From Sediminibacterium ginsengisoli (lineage in GTDB: Bacteria; Bacteroidota; Bacteroidia; Chitinophagales; Chitinophagaceae), in contig CAMDLR010000004.1 of NCBI GenBank assembly GCA_945901845.1, forward strand, positions 61,035-125,034: a DNA stretch of 64,000 bases. Reading direction: 5' to 3'. The position numbers and the translations under genes were made by a program. Below, one piece after another: positions 35,317-44,083 of the stretch. Numbering within the stretch: position 1 is the stretch's first letter; the number at the start of each line of letters is the position of its first letter. A model generated the notes under the pieces. It searched no databases, had not been told where the DNA came from, and saw only the letters and a program-made list of their open reading frames with translations.

Positions 35317-37770
35317 ATGAATTATATCGGCGAACATTTGTGGCTTGGACAAGCAGGGCATATTTTTAATTTAGTTTCGTTTGTTGCTGCTGTTGTTGCA
35401 ACGATTGCCTTTTTTTTGGGTGGGGTAGCAGACCCAAATGATCCCAATGCAAAAAGTTGGATTAAAATTGGGCGTATTTTCTTTATTGTTGAAGCCATCT
35501 GTGTATTTGCAACTTTTTCATTACTCTACGTTATTATATCCAATCACTATTTTGAGTACAAGTATGCATACATGCATAGTGATAAGTCATTGCAGCCAGA
35601 ATACTTATTGAGTTGTTTTTGGGAGGGTCAAGAAGGTAGCTTTATGCTTTGGAGTTTTTGGCATTGTATCCTGGGCTTTGTTGTGATGTTTACTGCAAAA
35701 AAATGGGAAGCTGGTGTGATGTCAGTCATATCTTTTGCACAAGTGCTATTAGCATCGATGGTGCTAGGTGTATATTTATTCGGACATAAAATTGGGTCAA
35801 GTCCTTTTTCTCTTTTAAGAAATGAAATGGATTGGCCTATTTTAAGTAGACCCGATTATTTAACACTTATTAAAGATGGTACGGGTTTAAATACGCTTCT
35901 TCAAAATTATTGGATGGTGATTCATCCGCCTATCTTGTTTTTAGGTTTTGCTAGTACCATTATTCCTTTTGGTTATGCGATGGCTGGCTTTATGCGTAAA
36001 TCGCATGATTGGTTAAAGTCTGCGATTCCTTGGGCTTCTTTTTCGGCAGCTATACTAGGTTTGGGAATTATGATGGGTGCCGCTTGGGCTTATGAGAGCT
36101 TATCTTTTGGTGGCTACTGGGCATGGGATCCTGTAGAAAACGCTTCTTTGGTTCCTTGGTTAACACTTGTTGCTGGCCTGCATACCAACATGATTGCTAA
36201 TAGCACTGGCTATTCTTTGCGTCCAACTTATTTCTTTTATATCGTTTCTTTTTTATTGATCTTATATTCTACTTTCTTAACAAGAAGCGGCATTTTAGGA
36301 GACACTTCGGTGCATGCATTTACCGACCTTGGCATGAATACCCAGCTACTTGTTTTCCTTTTAATTTTTGTGATACCGGCATTTACTATTTTCGCTATTC
36401 GTTACAAGTCTATTCCATCAATTGCTAAAGAAGAAGCAACAAGTAGTAGAGAGTTTTGGATGTTTATTGGATCGTTGGTACTCTTTTTAGCAGGTATGGT
36501 TATTATTGCAAAAACATCTACGCCGGTAGCTAATAAATTGTTTGGTACCAATATTGCGCCTCCTGAAGATCCAGAATTTGCGCACAATCAAATTCAAATT
36601 TTTGTTGCCATTGTATTAGGCTTCCTTACTGCTGGTACACAATTTTTTAAATATAAATACACCGATACCAAAAAACTAGTAAAAAATATTGTTTGGCCTG
36701 TGTTAGCAGCTGCCGCTATTAGTTTACTTATTGCATTTTTTGGTGATGTTAATTACACTAAAAAAGGACCGGTATTTTTATTTGCCATTCACCTAGCCAT
36801 CTTTGCCGCCGTATATGCTGTTACAGGCAACTTATCATATATCTGGTTGGTATTAAGGGGTAAGTTAAAAGCAGCAGGCGCTTCTGTGGCACACGTTGGT
36901 TTTGGTTTGATCTTAGTAGGCATTTTAATTTCTTCTGCTAAAAAAACAGTATTAAGTTGGAATACAACTGGCATTACGCCATTAGCACAAGCTGCCCCTG
37001 GTGAAAAAAATCCAGCGGGTAATCCTGCCGAAAACTTAACGCTCTTTAAAGGTGTTGAAACCGATATGGGCAAGTTTATGGTGAATTACAAGCGTGATAC
37101 TTTAAACGAAGCCGATCGAAAAAAATATTATGAAATAAGCTTTACAGCAAAAGACAGATCTGAATCTTTTAATTTATATCCCGATGTTATTAAAAATAAC
37201 AAGGGTATGGAGGGCTTTGCCGCCAATCCGGCTAGCAAACATTACTGGTACAAAGATATTTTCGTGTACATCACTTCGTTCCAACAAAATGACGCTTCAG
37301 ATACCACTCGTTTTGTTGACAAGGATATCAAAGTAGGGGATACTATTTTTTACAGCAATGGACTCATGGTTTTAAAAAGTGTATCCGTAAATCCGGCTTC
37401 TAAAAAAGATGTATTACTCCCCGGCGAAACCGCATTATTTTTAAACGTAGACGTAACAGCTAGAGATGGTAGAAAATATAGTGCGATGCCTGGTATAGCC
37501 ATCGATAATTCAAATATTCGTCAAATTTCTGATACCGTTGTGGCACAATCTTTAGTGTTACAATTTAATAAAGTAATGGATCAAGATAAAGGGATTTTGC
37601 AAATGGGTGTTAAAGAAAGTGGTGCAATTACCGATTTGATTACATTAAAAGTATACGAGTTTCCTATGATTAATCTATTATGGTTAGGTGTTATATTGAC
37701 GGTTATAGGATTTGTAATGTCAATTATTCAGCGCTATAAAGCCTTAAAAAACAACCTAAAAGTTTCATAA
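35317..37770 (+). CDS. ccmF: CcmF-type heme lyase / cytochrome c assembly protein
   Basis: The 817-residue polytopic protein attaches heme to apocytochrome c in the periplasm. It has the WWD-like segment GGYWAWDPVENASLVPWL, the early LSCFWEGQEGSFMLW motif and histidines in membrane-edge positions (IHPPILFLGF, LVAGLHTNM) for heme. A large periplasmic domain lies near the C-terminus (about 560-780) before the last helix. It follows ccmE and precedes a DUF4294 gene by 8 bases, so the three form an operon. Confidence 0.93.
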   Translation: MNYIGEHLWLGQAGHIFNLVSFVAAVVATIAFFLGGVADPNDPNAKSWIKIGRIFFIVEAICVFATFSLLYVIISNHYFEYKYAYMHSDKSLQPEYLLSCFWEGQEGSFMLWSFWHCILGFVVMFTAKKWEAGVMSVISFAQVLLASMVLGVYLFGHKIGSSPFSLLRNEMDWPILSRPDYLTLIKDGTGLNTLLQNYWMVIHPPILFLGFASTIIPFGYAMAGFMRKSHDWLKSAIPWASFSAAILGLGIMMGAAWAYESLSFGGYWAWDPVENASLVPWLTLVAGLHTNMIANSTGYSLRPTYFFYIVSFLLILYSTFLTRSGILGDTSVHAFTDLGMNTQLLVFLLIFVIPAFTIFAIRYKSIPSIAKEEATSSREFWMFIGSLVLFLAGMVIIAKTSTPVANKLFGTNIAPPEDPEFAHNQIQIFVAIVLGFLTAGTQFFKYKYTDTKKLVKNIVWPVLAAAAISLLIAFFGDVNYTKKGPVFLFAIHLAIFAAVYAVTGNLSYIWLVLRGKLKAAGASVAHVGFGLILVGILISSAKKTVLSWNTTGITPLAQAAPGEKNPAGNPAENLTLFKGVETDMGKFMVNYKRDTLNEADRKKYYEISFTAKDRSESFNLYPDVIKNNKGMEGFAANPASKHYWYKDIFVYITSFQQNDASDTTRFVDKDIKVGDTIFYSNGLMVLKSVSVNPASKKDVLLPGETALFLNVDVTARDGRKYSAMPGIAIDNSNIRQISDTVVAQSLVLQFNKVMDQDKGILQMGVKESGAITDLITLKVYEFPMINLLWLGVILTVIGFVMSIIQRYKALKNNLKVS

Positions 37771-37778
37771 TTTATCGC

Positions 37779-38396
37779 ATGCGGTTATCACAAAAACATA
37801 TTATTTGTTTGGTGCTTTTTTTCTTTACCTCAATTGTATTTGTTACTGCACAACAGCGTGGACCCCTTGATACCATGCGTGTGCATGCATATATCACACC
37901 AGAAGGTGATACCATTCCAGAGTCTGTGCTACCACCCGTAGAAGTATATGCTAAACTTACAGGACCTTGGAAAAATTATTGGGCCGATTGGACTAGGCTC
38001 CGAAACGCAGTATATGTAACTTATCCATATGCCATTGCTGCAAGCCGAATCATGAATGAAGTAAATGTCAAATTGAATGGCGTAACCGATAAGAAAAAGC
38101 GAAAAGCCATTATTAAGTCACGTGAAAAGGAACTAAAAAAAGAATTTACAGATCAGCTTGTGAAATTATCGGTGTATCAGGGGAGGGTACTCATGAAACT
38201 TATTAATAGACAAACAGGCAATAACTGCTACGAAATCATTTCAGAATACAAAGGTTATTTTAATGCTGCTTTTTGGCAAACCATCGCTTTTGTTTTTGGC
38301 AGCAATTTAAAACAGCCTTACAATCCAAAAGGAGATGATGCCGACATGGAAAAAATCGTATTGGATGTAGAAAAAATGTATGGCTATAAGAGTTAG
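37779..38396 (+). CDS. DUF4294 domain protein
   Basis: The 205-residue protein has an N-terminal signal peptide (about 1-24, ending VTAQ) and the DUF4294 domain, including LPPVEVYAKLTGPWKNYWADWTRLR and NRQTGNNCYEIISEYKGYFNAAFWQ. The domain is found in Bacteroidota and has no known function. It is the last gene of the ccmE-ccmF unit, a location that suggests but does not prove a link with envelope or cytochrome assembly. Its stop overlaps that of aat by 4 bases on the opposite strand. Confidence 0.85.
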   Translation: MRLSQKHIICLVLFFFTSIVFVTAQQRGPLDTMRVHAYITPEGDTIPESVLPPVEVYAKLTGPWKNYWADWTRLRNAVYVTYPYAIAASRIMNEVNVKLNGVTDKKKRKAIIKSREKELKKEFTDQLVKLSVYQGRVLMKLINRQTGNNCYEIISEYKGYFNAAFWQTIAFVFGSNLKQPYNPKGDDADMEKIVLDVEKMYGYKS

Positions 38397-39037
38397 CGGT
38401 ATTTGTACAGCAGTTGTTTAAATAAATCCCTGTCTATCATCTCAGCGCCTAAACTTTCTAGATGTTCGGTGTATACTTGACAATCGATGAGTACAATTCC
38501 TTCCGCTTCTAATTGTTTTACATAGCTAATAAATGCAAACTTGCTAGCATTGCTTTCATTGCTAAACATACTCTCTCCAAAAAATAGTTTACCCATTTTT
38601 ATGCCATACAATCCACCCACAAGGGTCCCCTCTCTCCAGGCTTCGGCGCTATGGGCAATACCTAGTTGGTGCAAAATATTGTAGGCCTTTTCAACGGCAG
38701 GCGTGATCCAAGTACCGTATTGACCAGCACGCTTAATTTTTTTACAATGTGCAATAACCTGATCAAAAGCTGTATTGGTTTTAAAAACAAATTCTTGCCT
38801 TTTAATCACCTGCTTCATGGTGGCACTTACTTTTAAATTGGCAGGGTAGATTACAAACCTAGGGTTGGGGCTCCACCATAGTGGTGTTTCTCCCTCATAC
38901 CATGGAAAAATTCCTTCTTGGTATGCTTTAATAAGTCTTTTAGTGCTTACATCACCACCCATGGCAAGTAACCCGTCTTCGAGTGCATCCTCGAGTGGCG
39001 GGAACCAAATGTTTTCATCAAGTATTGTTAGTGACAT
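38393..39037 (-). CDS. aat: Leucyl/phenylalanyl-tRNA-protein transferase
   Basis: The 214-residue enzyme adds Leu or Phe from tRNA to proteins with N-terminal Lys or Arg and so marks them for ClpS-ClpAP degradation. Family patterns are GLLAMGGDVSTKRLIKAYQEGIFPWYEG, PLWWSPNPRFVIYP and the acetyltransferase-like core with GGLYGIKMGKLFFGESMFS. Its ATG shares one base with the clpS stop (TAATG), so the two proteins of the N-end-rule pathway are translationally coupled. Confidence 0.96.
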   Translation of the reverse strand: MSLTILDENIWFPPLEDALEDGLLAMGGDVSTKRLIKAYQEGIFPWYEGETPLWWSPNPRFVIYPANLKVSATMKQVIKRQEFVFKTNTAFDQVIAHCKKIKRAGQYGTWITPAVEKAYNILHQLGIAHSAEAWREGTLVGGLYGIKMGKLFFGESMFSNESNASKFAFISYVKQLEAEGIVLIDCQVYTEHLESLGAEMIDRDLFKQLLYKYR

Positions 39038-39339
39038 TAGTTTTTTGTGGATTCGATAGTGGCACTAATACCTCTTTCGGTGATGGCGTCACACATGGGT
39101 TTTAAGGTATCATAATCTCCATTTTTTACAGCATATTTACCATTGTGGTGAATGATCATGGCAGACTGCTCGGCTTGCTCCTGTGAGTGTTTGCAAATGT
39201 CCATTAAGGTTTCAATCACCCATTCAAAAGTATTGACTTCGTCATTCCAAACAACTAGCTGAAAGGGAGTAGCGGTTGCTGTGAGTGTGTCCGTTTCTTC
39301 AGATTCCCAAGGCTTTGTATGGTTGTAGATGTCCCTCAT
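39037..39339 (-). CDS. clpS: ATP-dependent Clp protease adaptor ClpS
   Basis: The 100-residue adaptor delivers N-degron substrates to ClpAP/ClpC. The conserved VVWNDEVNTFEWVIETL (residue-pocket Asn-Asp) and the HHNGKYAVKNGDYDTL segment are present. The N-terminal extension of about 25 residues is flexible, as expected. The gene precedes aat with a one-base overlap. clpA/clpC is not in this window. A TATAATTG sequence 27 bases upstream is one base off the -7 consensus. Confidence 0.95.
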   Translation of the reverse strand: MRDIYNHTKPWESEETDTLTATATPFQLVVWNDEVNTFEWVIETLMDICKHSQEQAEQSAMIIHHNGKYAVKNGDYDTLKPMCDAITERGISATIESTKN

Positions 39340-39407
39340 GTTGTAAAATTAAAGAATGTTATTTACAATTATAAAACACTTAATTTTATTTCTGTTAAAA
39401 GGTCGTT

Positions 39408-40439
39408 ATGAAAAAAATAGTTCCGTTTTTATTTTTGATGATTAGTGTTCAAGTAGCTGCTTGCAAAAAGCCTTTAAAAATTGTAGAACCACCTGTTGCT
39501 GCTGATACCAGCTTTTTTGCAAGAGGGGCTGATATTGGATGGCTATCCGAGATGGAAGCGACTGGCGTTAAATTTTATATGTCTAATGGAACTCAGTCCG
39601 ATTGTATTTCAGTGTTAAAAAGCAAAGGAATTAATTCATTAAGGTTTAGGGTGTGGGTGGATCCAGAAAATGGTTGGTGTGGTCAGGCCGATGTGGTTAA
39701 TATGGCCGTGCGGGCTAAAAATGCGGGTATGCGCGTTATGATAGATTTTCACTACAGTGATTTTTGGGCCGATCCAGGTAAGCAAAATAAACCCAAGGCT
39801 TGGCTCAATTTAAATGCTGCTGGATTAAATCAGGCAGTGTATACGCACACAAAAACGGTATTAACAGCATTATTACAGGCTGGTGTTGTTCCTGCCTGGG
39901 TTCAAATAGGTAATGAAACCAATGATGGCATGTTATGGGAGGAAGGCAGGGCTTCTAAAAATATGGGCCAGTTTGCAGCCATGGTAGCAGCTGGTGCAAA
40001 GGCAGTTAGAGAAACAAGTGCTAGTTCAAAAGTTATTGTTCATATTTCTAATGGATATGATAATGCATTGTTTAGATGGATTTTTGATGGGTTAACGGCT
40101 AGTAAAGTAGATTATGATATAATTGCTATGTCATTGTACCCGAGTGTGTCAAATTGGTCTAGTTTAAATATGCAATGCTTGAATAACATGAATGATATGG
40201 TGGCTAGGTATAACAAAGAAATTATGATTAGTGAAGTTGGCATGGAAGCGTCGGCAGCTACTGCATGTAAATCATTTATTCAAGATTTAATTGCAAAGAC
40301 CAAGTCGGTGAATCAGAAAAAAGGCTTGGGTGTATTTTATTGGGAGCCCCAGAGTTATAATAGCTGGAAAGGGTATAAGCTAGGTGCGTTTGATGACACT
40401 GGCAAACCAACTGTTGCGATGGATGCCTTTATAAATTAG
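39408..40439 (+). CDS. GH53 arabinogalactan endo-beta-1,4-galactanase lipoprotein
   Basis: The 343-residue protein has a lipoprotein signal (VAAC19). A GH53 barrel follows: FARGADIGWLSEME near 37, FRVWVDPENGW (80-90), IDFHYSDFWADPGKQ and the catalytic acid in WVQIGNETNDG (E170), with the nucleophile in MISEVGM near residue 275. GH53 enzymes hydrolyse beta-1,4-galactan of plant pectin side chains. It stands alone with no susC/susD pair or other glycosidase nearby, so it is not part of a polysaccharide utilisation locus here. Its 3' end overlaps the convergent methyltransferase gene by 11 bases. Confidence 0.92.
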   Translation: MKKIVPFLFLMISVQVAACKKPLKIVEPPVAADTSFFARGADIGWLSEMEATGVKFYMSNGTQSDCISVLKSKGINSLRFRVWVDPENGWCGQADVVNMAVRAKNAGMRVMIDFHYSDFWADPGKQNKPKAWLNLNAAGLNQAVYTHTKTVLTALLQAGVVPAWVQIGNETNDGMLWEEGRASKNMGQFAAMVAAGAKAVRETSASSKVIVHISNGYDNALFRWIFDGLTASKVDYDIIAMSLYPSVSNWSSLNMQCLNNMNDMVARYNKEIMISEVGMEASAATACKSFIQDLIAKTKSVNQKKGLGVFYWEPQSYNSWKGYKLGAFDDTGKPTVAMDAFIN

Positions 40440-41616
40440 CACTTTCTTTTTCAACCCTTCTAGTACCAGCATACATTTCATACTCTAACAAACGGCAATC
40501 GATTTTTGCATTTAAAAATTCGATACGTCTGCTTGGTTTGAGCCTTATTTTTTTTGCCAATTCTAGGTTGCCCGTAAATATATAACCGGTAGCGCCTTTG
40601 CATTTATTTTTTAAAAAGTCGCCCATTCTTGCATAGGTAGCTTCTAGTTCAATTTCTTCACCCAATCTTTCGCCGTATTCTGGATTAAATAAAATAACGG
40701 CACCCTCCATATTATCGGGCATTGTGGTAGATTCAAAATCACGTACCTGAAATGTAATTAGGTCTTCAACGCCAGCCGCTGCAGCATTTATTTTTGCAAT
40801 ATCGATGGCTTGTTTGCTCATATCAGAAGCAATAATTTGTAGGCCAGTTGGCTCAGTAATTTGATGTTCAATAACCGCTCTTTCTTTTTCGTATACTGCG
40901 CTGTCGTAACCTAACACGTGCATGAAAGCATAATTGTGTCGTAGTAAGCCAGGCACGCGTTTGCTGGCAATAAGCGCCGCTTCTATAGCAAGCGTGCCAG
41001 AACCGCACATTGGATTGATAAATGGGGTGGTGGTATCCCATTTGCCCGATAAAATAGTGGCAGCAGCAAGTGCTTCTAACATGGGGGCTTTACCTGGAAT
41101 TTTTCGGTAACCATGTCTTGCGAGTGAATCGCCAGTGGTGTCAATAAATACTTCGGCCTCATCATATTTCCAATATAAATAAATAACCGCTCCTGTTAGC
41201 TCAGATCCCGTAGAAGGTCTTTTACTCGCAACCTTTCGCATGTGATCTACAACTGCATCTTTAACCCGAAGATTGGCAAACAAATTGGTGGTGATGGTGG
41301 TATGAAAAACGTTGCTCGTAACCGAAAAATACCCGCCAGGATCAATTATTTTTTCCCATTCAATGTTGCAAAGGTTTTCATATAGCTCATCGGGGTTGTT
41401 ACAGTTAAATGTTTTGATGGAATATAAAACCTGGCTAGCCGTTCGAAGTTGAAGGTTGAGTTTTATGCAGTCATTAATAGTACCCGTAATTTCTACCCCC
41501 GTTTGAAAACTTCGGGTAATGCTAAATCCCAAAGCGGTTACTTCTGAAGCAAGGGCAGGGGATAGCCATTTATGGCAGGTAATTACAATTTTATTGGGCG
41601 TTGTAAAGGGTTGCAT
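40429..41616 (-). CDS. THUMP-domain SAM-dependent RNA methyltransferase, RlmL-like
   Basis: The 395-residue protein has an N-terminal ferredoxin-like/THUMP RNA-binding part (about 1-160) and a Rossmann methyltransferase. The SAM and catalytic segments are FINPMCGSGTLAIEAALIA and the motif IV variant LFNPEYGERLG. It matches the N-terminal half of E. coli RlmKL, which makes m2G2445 in 23S rRNA; the other half is a separate gene at 14080-15060. Target specificity is inferred from the family. tRNA-Val lies upstream on the same strand with a terminator between. Confidence 0.87.
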   Translation of the reverse strand: MQPFTTPNKIVITCHKWLSPALASEVTALGFSITRSFQTGVEITGTINDCIKLNLQLRTASQVLYSIKTFNCNNPDELYENLCNIEWEKIIDPGGYFSVTSNVFHTTITTNLFANLRVKDAVVDHMRKVASKRPSTGSELTGAVIYLYWKYDEAEVFIDTTGDSLARHGYRKIPGKAPMLEALAAATILSGKWDTTTPFINPMCGSGTLAIEAALIASKRVPGLLRHNYAFMHVLGYDSAVYEKERAVIEHQITEPTGLQIIASDMSKQAIDIAKINAAAAGVEDLITFQVRDFESTTMPDNMEGAVILFNPEYGERLGEEIELEATYARMGDFLKNKCKGATGYIFTGNLELAKKIRLKPSRRIEFLNAKIDCRLLEYEMYAGTRRVEKESANL

Positions 41617-41655
41617 AGACGCAAACTTAATTTAAATGGCTTAATAGGGACGTAT

Positions 41656-41687
41656 AAAAAAAGCCCTCGATACAATCGAAGGCTTTT
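41656..41687 (-). terminator. Intrinsic terminator of tRNA-Val
   Basis: On the minus strand a 13-bp stem (41675-41687 with 41659-41671, one G-T pair) with loop TGT ends in a run of seven T and starts 5 bases after the tRNA. It isolates the tRNA from the RlmL-like gene. Confidence 0.9.
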
Positions 41688-41692
41688 CTGTG

Positions 41693-41767
41693 TGGGAGCA
41701 CACGGGTTCGAACCGCGGACCCTCTCGGTGTAAACGAGATGCTCTAAACCAACTGAGCTATGCTCCC
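41693..41767 (-). tRNA. tRNA-Val(UAC)
   Basis: The 75-nt minus-strand sequence folds as a standard tRNA: acceptor GGGAGCA/TGCTCCC, D-arm AGCTCAGTTGGTTTAGAGC, anticodon stem TCTCG/CGAGA enclosing loop TTTACAC with anticodon TAC, and T loop TTCGAAC. The discriminator is A and CCA is not encoded. Confidence 0.96.
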
Positions 41768-41781
41768 TTTTTAATGGAGTG

Positions 41782-41811
41782 CAAAAATAGGGTCTGAAGC
41801 GAAACTGCCAA
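41782..41811 (-). promoter_or_regulatory. Promoter of tRNA-Val (TTG-N19-TATTTTTG)
   Basis: On the minus strand TTG (41809-41811) is followed after exactly 19 bases by TATTTTTG (41782-41789), matching both elements and the spacing of the Bacteroidota primary sigma promoter. The -7 box ends 14 bases before the tRNA. Confidence 0.8.
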
Positions 41812-41835
41812 AAAAAACTTTCTATTTTTAGCGAA

Positions 41836-42126
41836 TTAATTGAATTGAAGCGATGGAAACCTATATAATTGGCTATCATACACAAAAAGCTCCTCTATTT
41901 CATATTCCCAATATTTGTGTAATGGGGATTTTTTGAGGTGTTTGGCTGCCGCTTCCTTAGAATCGGTATTGAGTGTAATCCAACAGGTTTGGCTCTCCAT
42001 ACTCACTGCATAGCTATCAATAATACTCTTATTAAATAAGAAATTGATATAACTACGATGCGGTGGAACCAGTGTCATAAACTGGTCATCCATGGTAAAT
42101 TTGATAATAGCCTGAAACTTTTTCAT
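41836..42126 (-). CDS. Small protein of unknown function, dimeric alpha/beta-barrel-like
   Basis: The 96-residue protein (MKKFQAIIKF opening, SMESQTCWITLNTDSKEAAAKHL in the middle) has the strand-helix-strand pattern of small ferredoxin-like proteins such as muconolactone isomerase or YciI relatives. I cannot assign a reaction. The ATG is preceded by a 59-base gap from the beta-propeller gene on the same strand. Good codon structure and the conserved-looking fold support it as real. Confidence 0.65.
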   Translation of the reverse strand: MKKFQAIIKFTMDDQFMTLVPPHRSYINFLFNKSIIDSYAVSMESQTCWITLNTDSKEAAAKHLKKSPLHKYWEYEIEELFVYDSQLYRFPSLQFN

Positions 42127-42185
42127 ACCGAGTTCTTTTGTACTGCTCTACTAATCTACAATTTTCGTGCCTAATTGTTATAATC

Positions 42186-43277
42186 TTACCAAATTAATTT
42201 TGCAATTCTGCCACGACCGCCGGCAAGGTAAATAGCACGTCCTTCTTTTGCCTTTTGGACCACATGAAAACTCTCATTAGATACGAGATCCCAATGAATG
42301 CCACCATCGGTACTAATGTCTACGCCCGAAGTACCACAGCTAATAAGGGTTTCATTGTCTAGGTAAACAACACAAGACCTATAACCGTGTGGAGGTATCA
42401 ACGGATTGGTATAGGTTCTGTTGCCATTTTCCATAGCAAGTAAAATACAATTGAACCTGCTAATGGTGTCATGTGCAAAATCACCACCAACAATAACGCC
42501 TTTTTGAATTTTATTGTTAAATGCGATCGAGTTGGCCCCCGCCGAACTAAAGCCTTGCAATAATGGCAGTGAATCATTAAACGAATGGTTTAAAAAATCT
42601 TTTAAGCGCGATTTGGTTCCGCCTGTAACCACCAACCAAGGAGATGCTGTACTAAAATTTGTGATGGCTACATTGGTGCCACTCGATGCAAACATCGCTT
42701 CACCATCAGGCACGGTGGGTACATTTTTCAATTCTTTTTTAGAAGGGTTTATCCACCTGTCGCCGCCATCAAAAGTTTTAGCATAAAATATTTTGTTGTT
42801 GATAGGGTCGCCCACAACCATGCCTACTAATTTGCCATCCACTTTTTCAAAATGCATGGCGTCTAAAAACATAGCAGCACTGGTGTCTTCAAAAACCTTT
42901 TTCCAGCTTTTACCGCCATCCATAGTTTTTAAAATGATGGCTGGACTGGCAATTGCCATTATTATAGCTGTGTTTTGATCAAAAGCTTCTATGTCTCTAA
43001 AGTCTCTTTTTTCAAAACCAGGAACGGTGATCCACTCGATATTTATACCGCCATCTGTACTTTTTGCAACCATGCCGCCCGATCCGCTAGCCCAAAAAAT
43101 GTTGTCATTTACAACGCTAAGGCCTCTAATGCTCACTTTATTACTTGAACCAAGTAGGCTAATACTTATATCCGGTGTGGGTTTTATGGAAAGTGGAATC
43201 TGGTTTTGCGAGGCAGCCTCAATGCTTGAAAGGAGCAATAAAACAGCGCTACAATAAAATATTTTTATAAACCGCAT
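42186..43277 (-). CDS. Secreted beta-propeller protein (YCF48/BNR-like)
   Basis: The 363-residue protein has a signal peptide (about 1-23) and repeated propeller blades with STDGG or TMDGGKSW Asp-box motifs (KSTDGGINIEW, KTMDGGKSWKK, KTFDGGDRW, STDGGIHWD). This is the pattern of YCF48/photosystem II stability factor-like and sialidase-like propellers. No catalytic sialidase residues are evident. In Bacteroidota such proteins are often annotated as oxidoreductases, but nothing here supports a redox role. It would act in the periplasm or at the surface. Confidence 0.82.
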   Translation of the reverse strand: MRFIKIFYCSAVLLLLSSIEAASQNQIPLSIKPTPDISISLLGSSNKVSIRGLSVVNDNIFWASGSGGMVAKSTDGGINIEWITVPGFEKRDFRDIEAFDQNTAIIMAIASPAIILKTMDGGKSWKKVFEDTSAAMFLDAMHFEKVDGKLVGMVVGDPINNKIFYAKTFDGGDRWINPSKKELKNVPTVPDGEAMFASSGTNVAITNFSTASPWLVVTGGTKSRLKDFLNHSFNDSLPLLQGFSSAGANSIAFNNKIQKGVIVGGDFAHDTISRFNCILLAMENGNRTYTNPLIPPHGYRSCVVYLDNETLISCGTSGVDISTDGGIHWDLVSNESFHVVQKAKEGRAIYLAGGRGRIAKLIW

Positions 43278-43348
43278 AGGATGTACATTTTTGCATGGTT
43301 AACTAGGCTAAATCTAGAACAAGTTTTATACCAAAAAAAATAATATTG

Positions 43349-44083
43349 ATGATACCGTATTGGATGAGTAGAACACAGTTAATGTTAGGGGATGAACCCA
43401 TACAAACCCTTATGTCTAAAAACGTTCTCGTGGTTGGATTAGGAGGCGTTGGTGGTATTTGTGCAGAAATGATTGCCCGTGCCGGTGTAGGTAAAATGAC
43501 CATTGTTGATGCCGATACAGTAGACTTGAGCAATGTAAATAGGCAAATTCCGGCACTTCATTCTACTGCAGGAAAACCAAAGGCAGAAGTGATGGCTGAG
43601 CGTTTAAAAGACATTAACCCGGATTTAGATTTAACGGTATTAACAGAATATATCAAAGAAGAACGCACCAGAGAAATACTAGACAACGGTGCTTTTGATT
43701 ACGCCGTAGATTGCATTGACACTTTATCGCCTAAAGTGTATTTTATAAAAGCTTGTATTGACAGAAAAATCCCAATTGTAAGTTCACTTGGGGCTGGTGG
43801 TAAAATGGATCCTTCGCAAATAAAAGTGACGGATATTTCAAAAACCTATCAGTGTAATTTGGCAAAATATGTACGTAAAAAACTACATGCACTAGATATT
43901 TATAAGGGGCTTACGGTGGTGTTTAGCCCTGAAATAGTAGACCAGTCAAAAATTATTGAAACCGAAAAAGCCTTTCCTAAAAAATCAATTATAGGTACAC
44001 TTTCATACATGCCTGCTATTTTTGGTTGTACCACAGCAAGTGTTGTTATAAGGGACCTAGGTGGGTTAAAATTAATAGAGTAA
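43349..44083 (+). CDS. tcdA: tRNA threonylcarbamoyladenosine dehydratase TcdA (ThiF/E1-like)
   Basis: About 244 residues from the ATG at 43349 (a TTG one codon upstream also opens the frame). The E1-like fold has the nucleotide-binding VVGLGGVGGICAEMIARAGVGKMTIVDADTVD and the downstream AGKPKAEVMAERLKDINP. The opening SRTQLMLG is typical of TcdA/CsdL. TcdA uses ATP to cyclise t6A37 of tRNA to ct6A. HesA/MoeB/ThiF relatives are the alternatives, but the length and the lack of a zinc CXXC pair favour TcdA. It overlaps the convergent namZ by 12 bases. Confidence 0.9.
   Translation: MIPYWMSRTQLMLGDEPIQTLMSKNVLVVGLGGVGGICAEMIARAGVGKMTIVDADTVDLSNVNRQIPALHSTAGKPKAEVMAERLKDINPDLDLTVLTEYIKEERTREILDNGAFDYAVDCIDTLSPKVYFIKACIDRKIPIVSSLGAGGKMDPSQIKVTDISKTYQCNLAKYVRKKLHALDIYKGLTVVFSPEIVDQSKIIETEKAFPKKSIIGTLSYMPAIFGCTTASVVIRDLGGLKLIE

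Noticed and set aside
41583..41885. 100-codon open frame on the minus strand covering tRNA-Val
   Set aside because: It reads straight through the tRNA, its terminator and the promoter. The peptide from the tRNA region is an artefact of the tRNA sequence.
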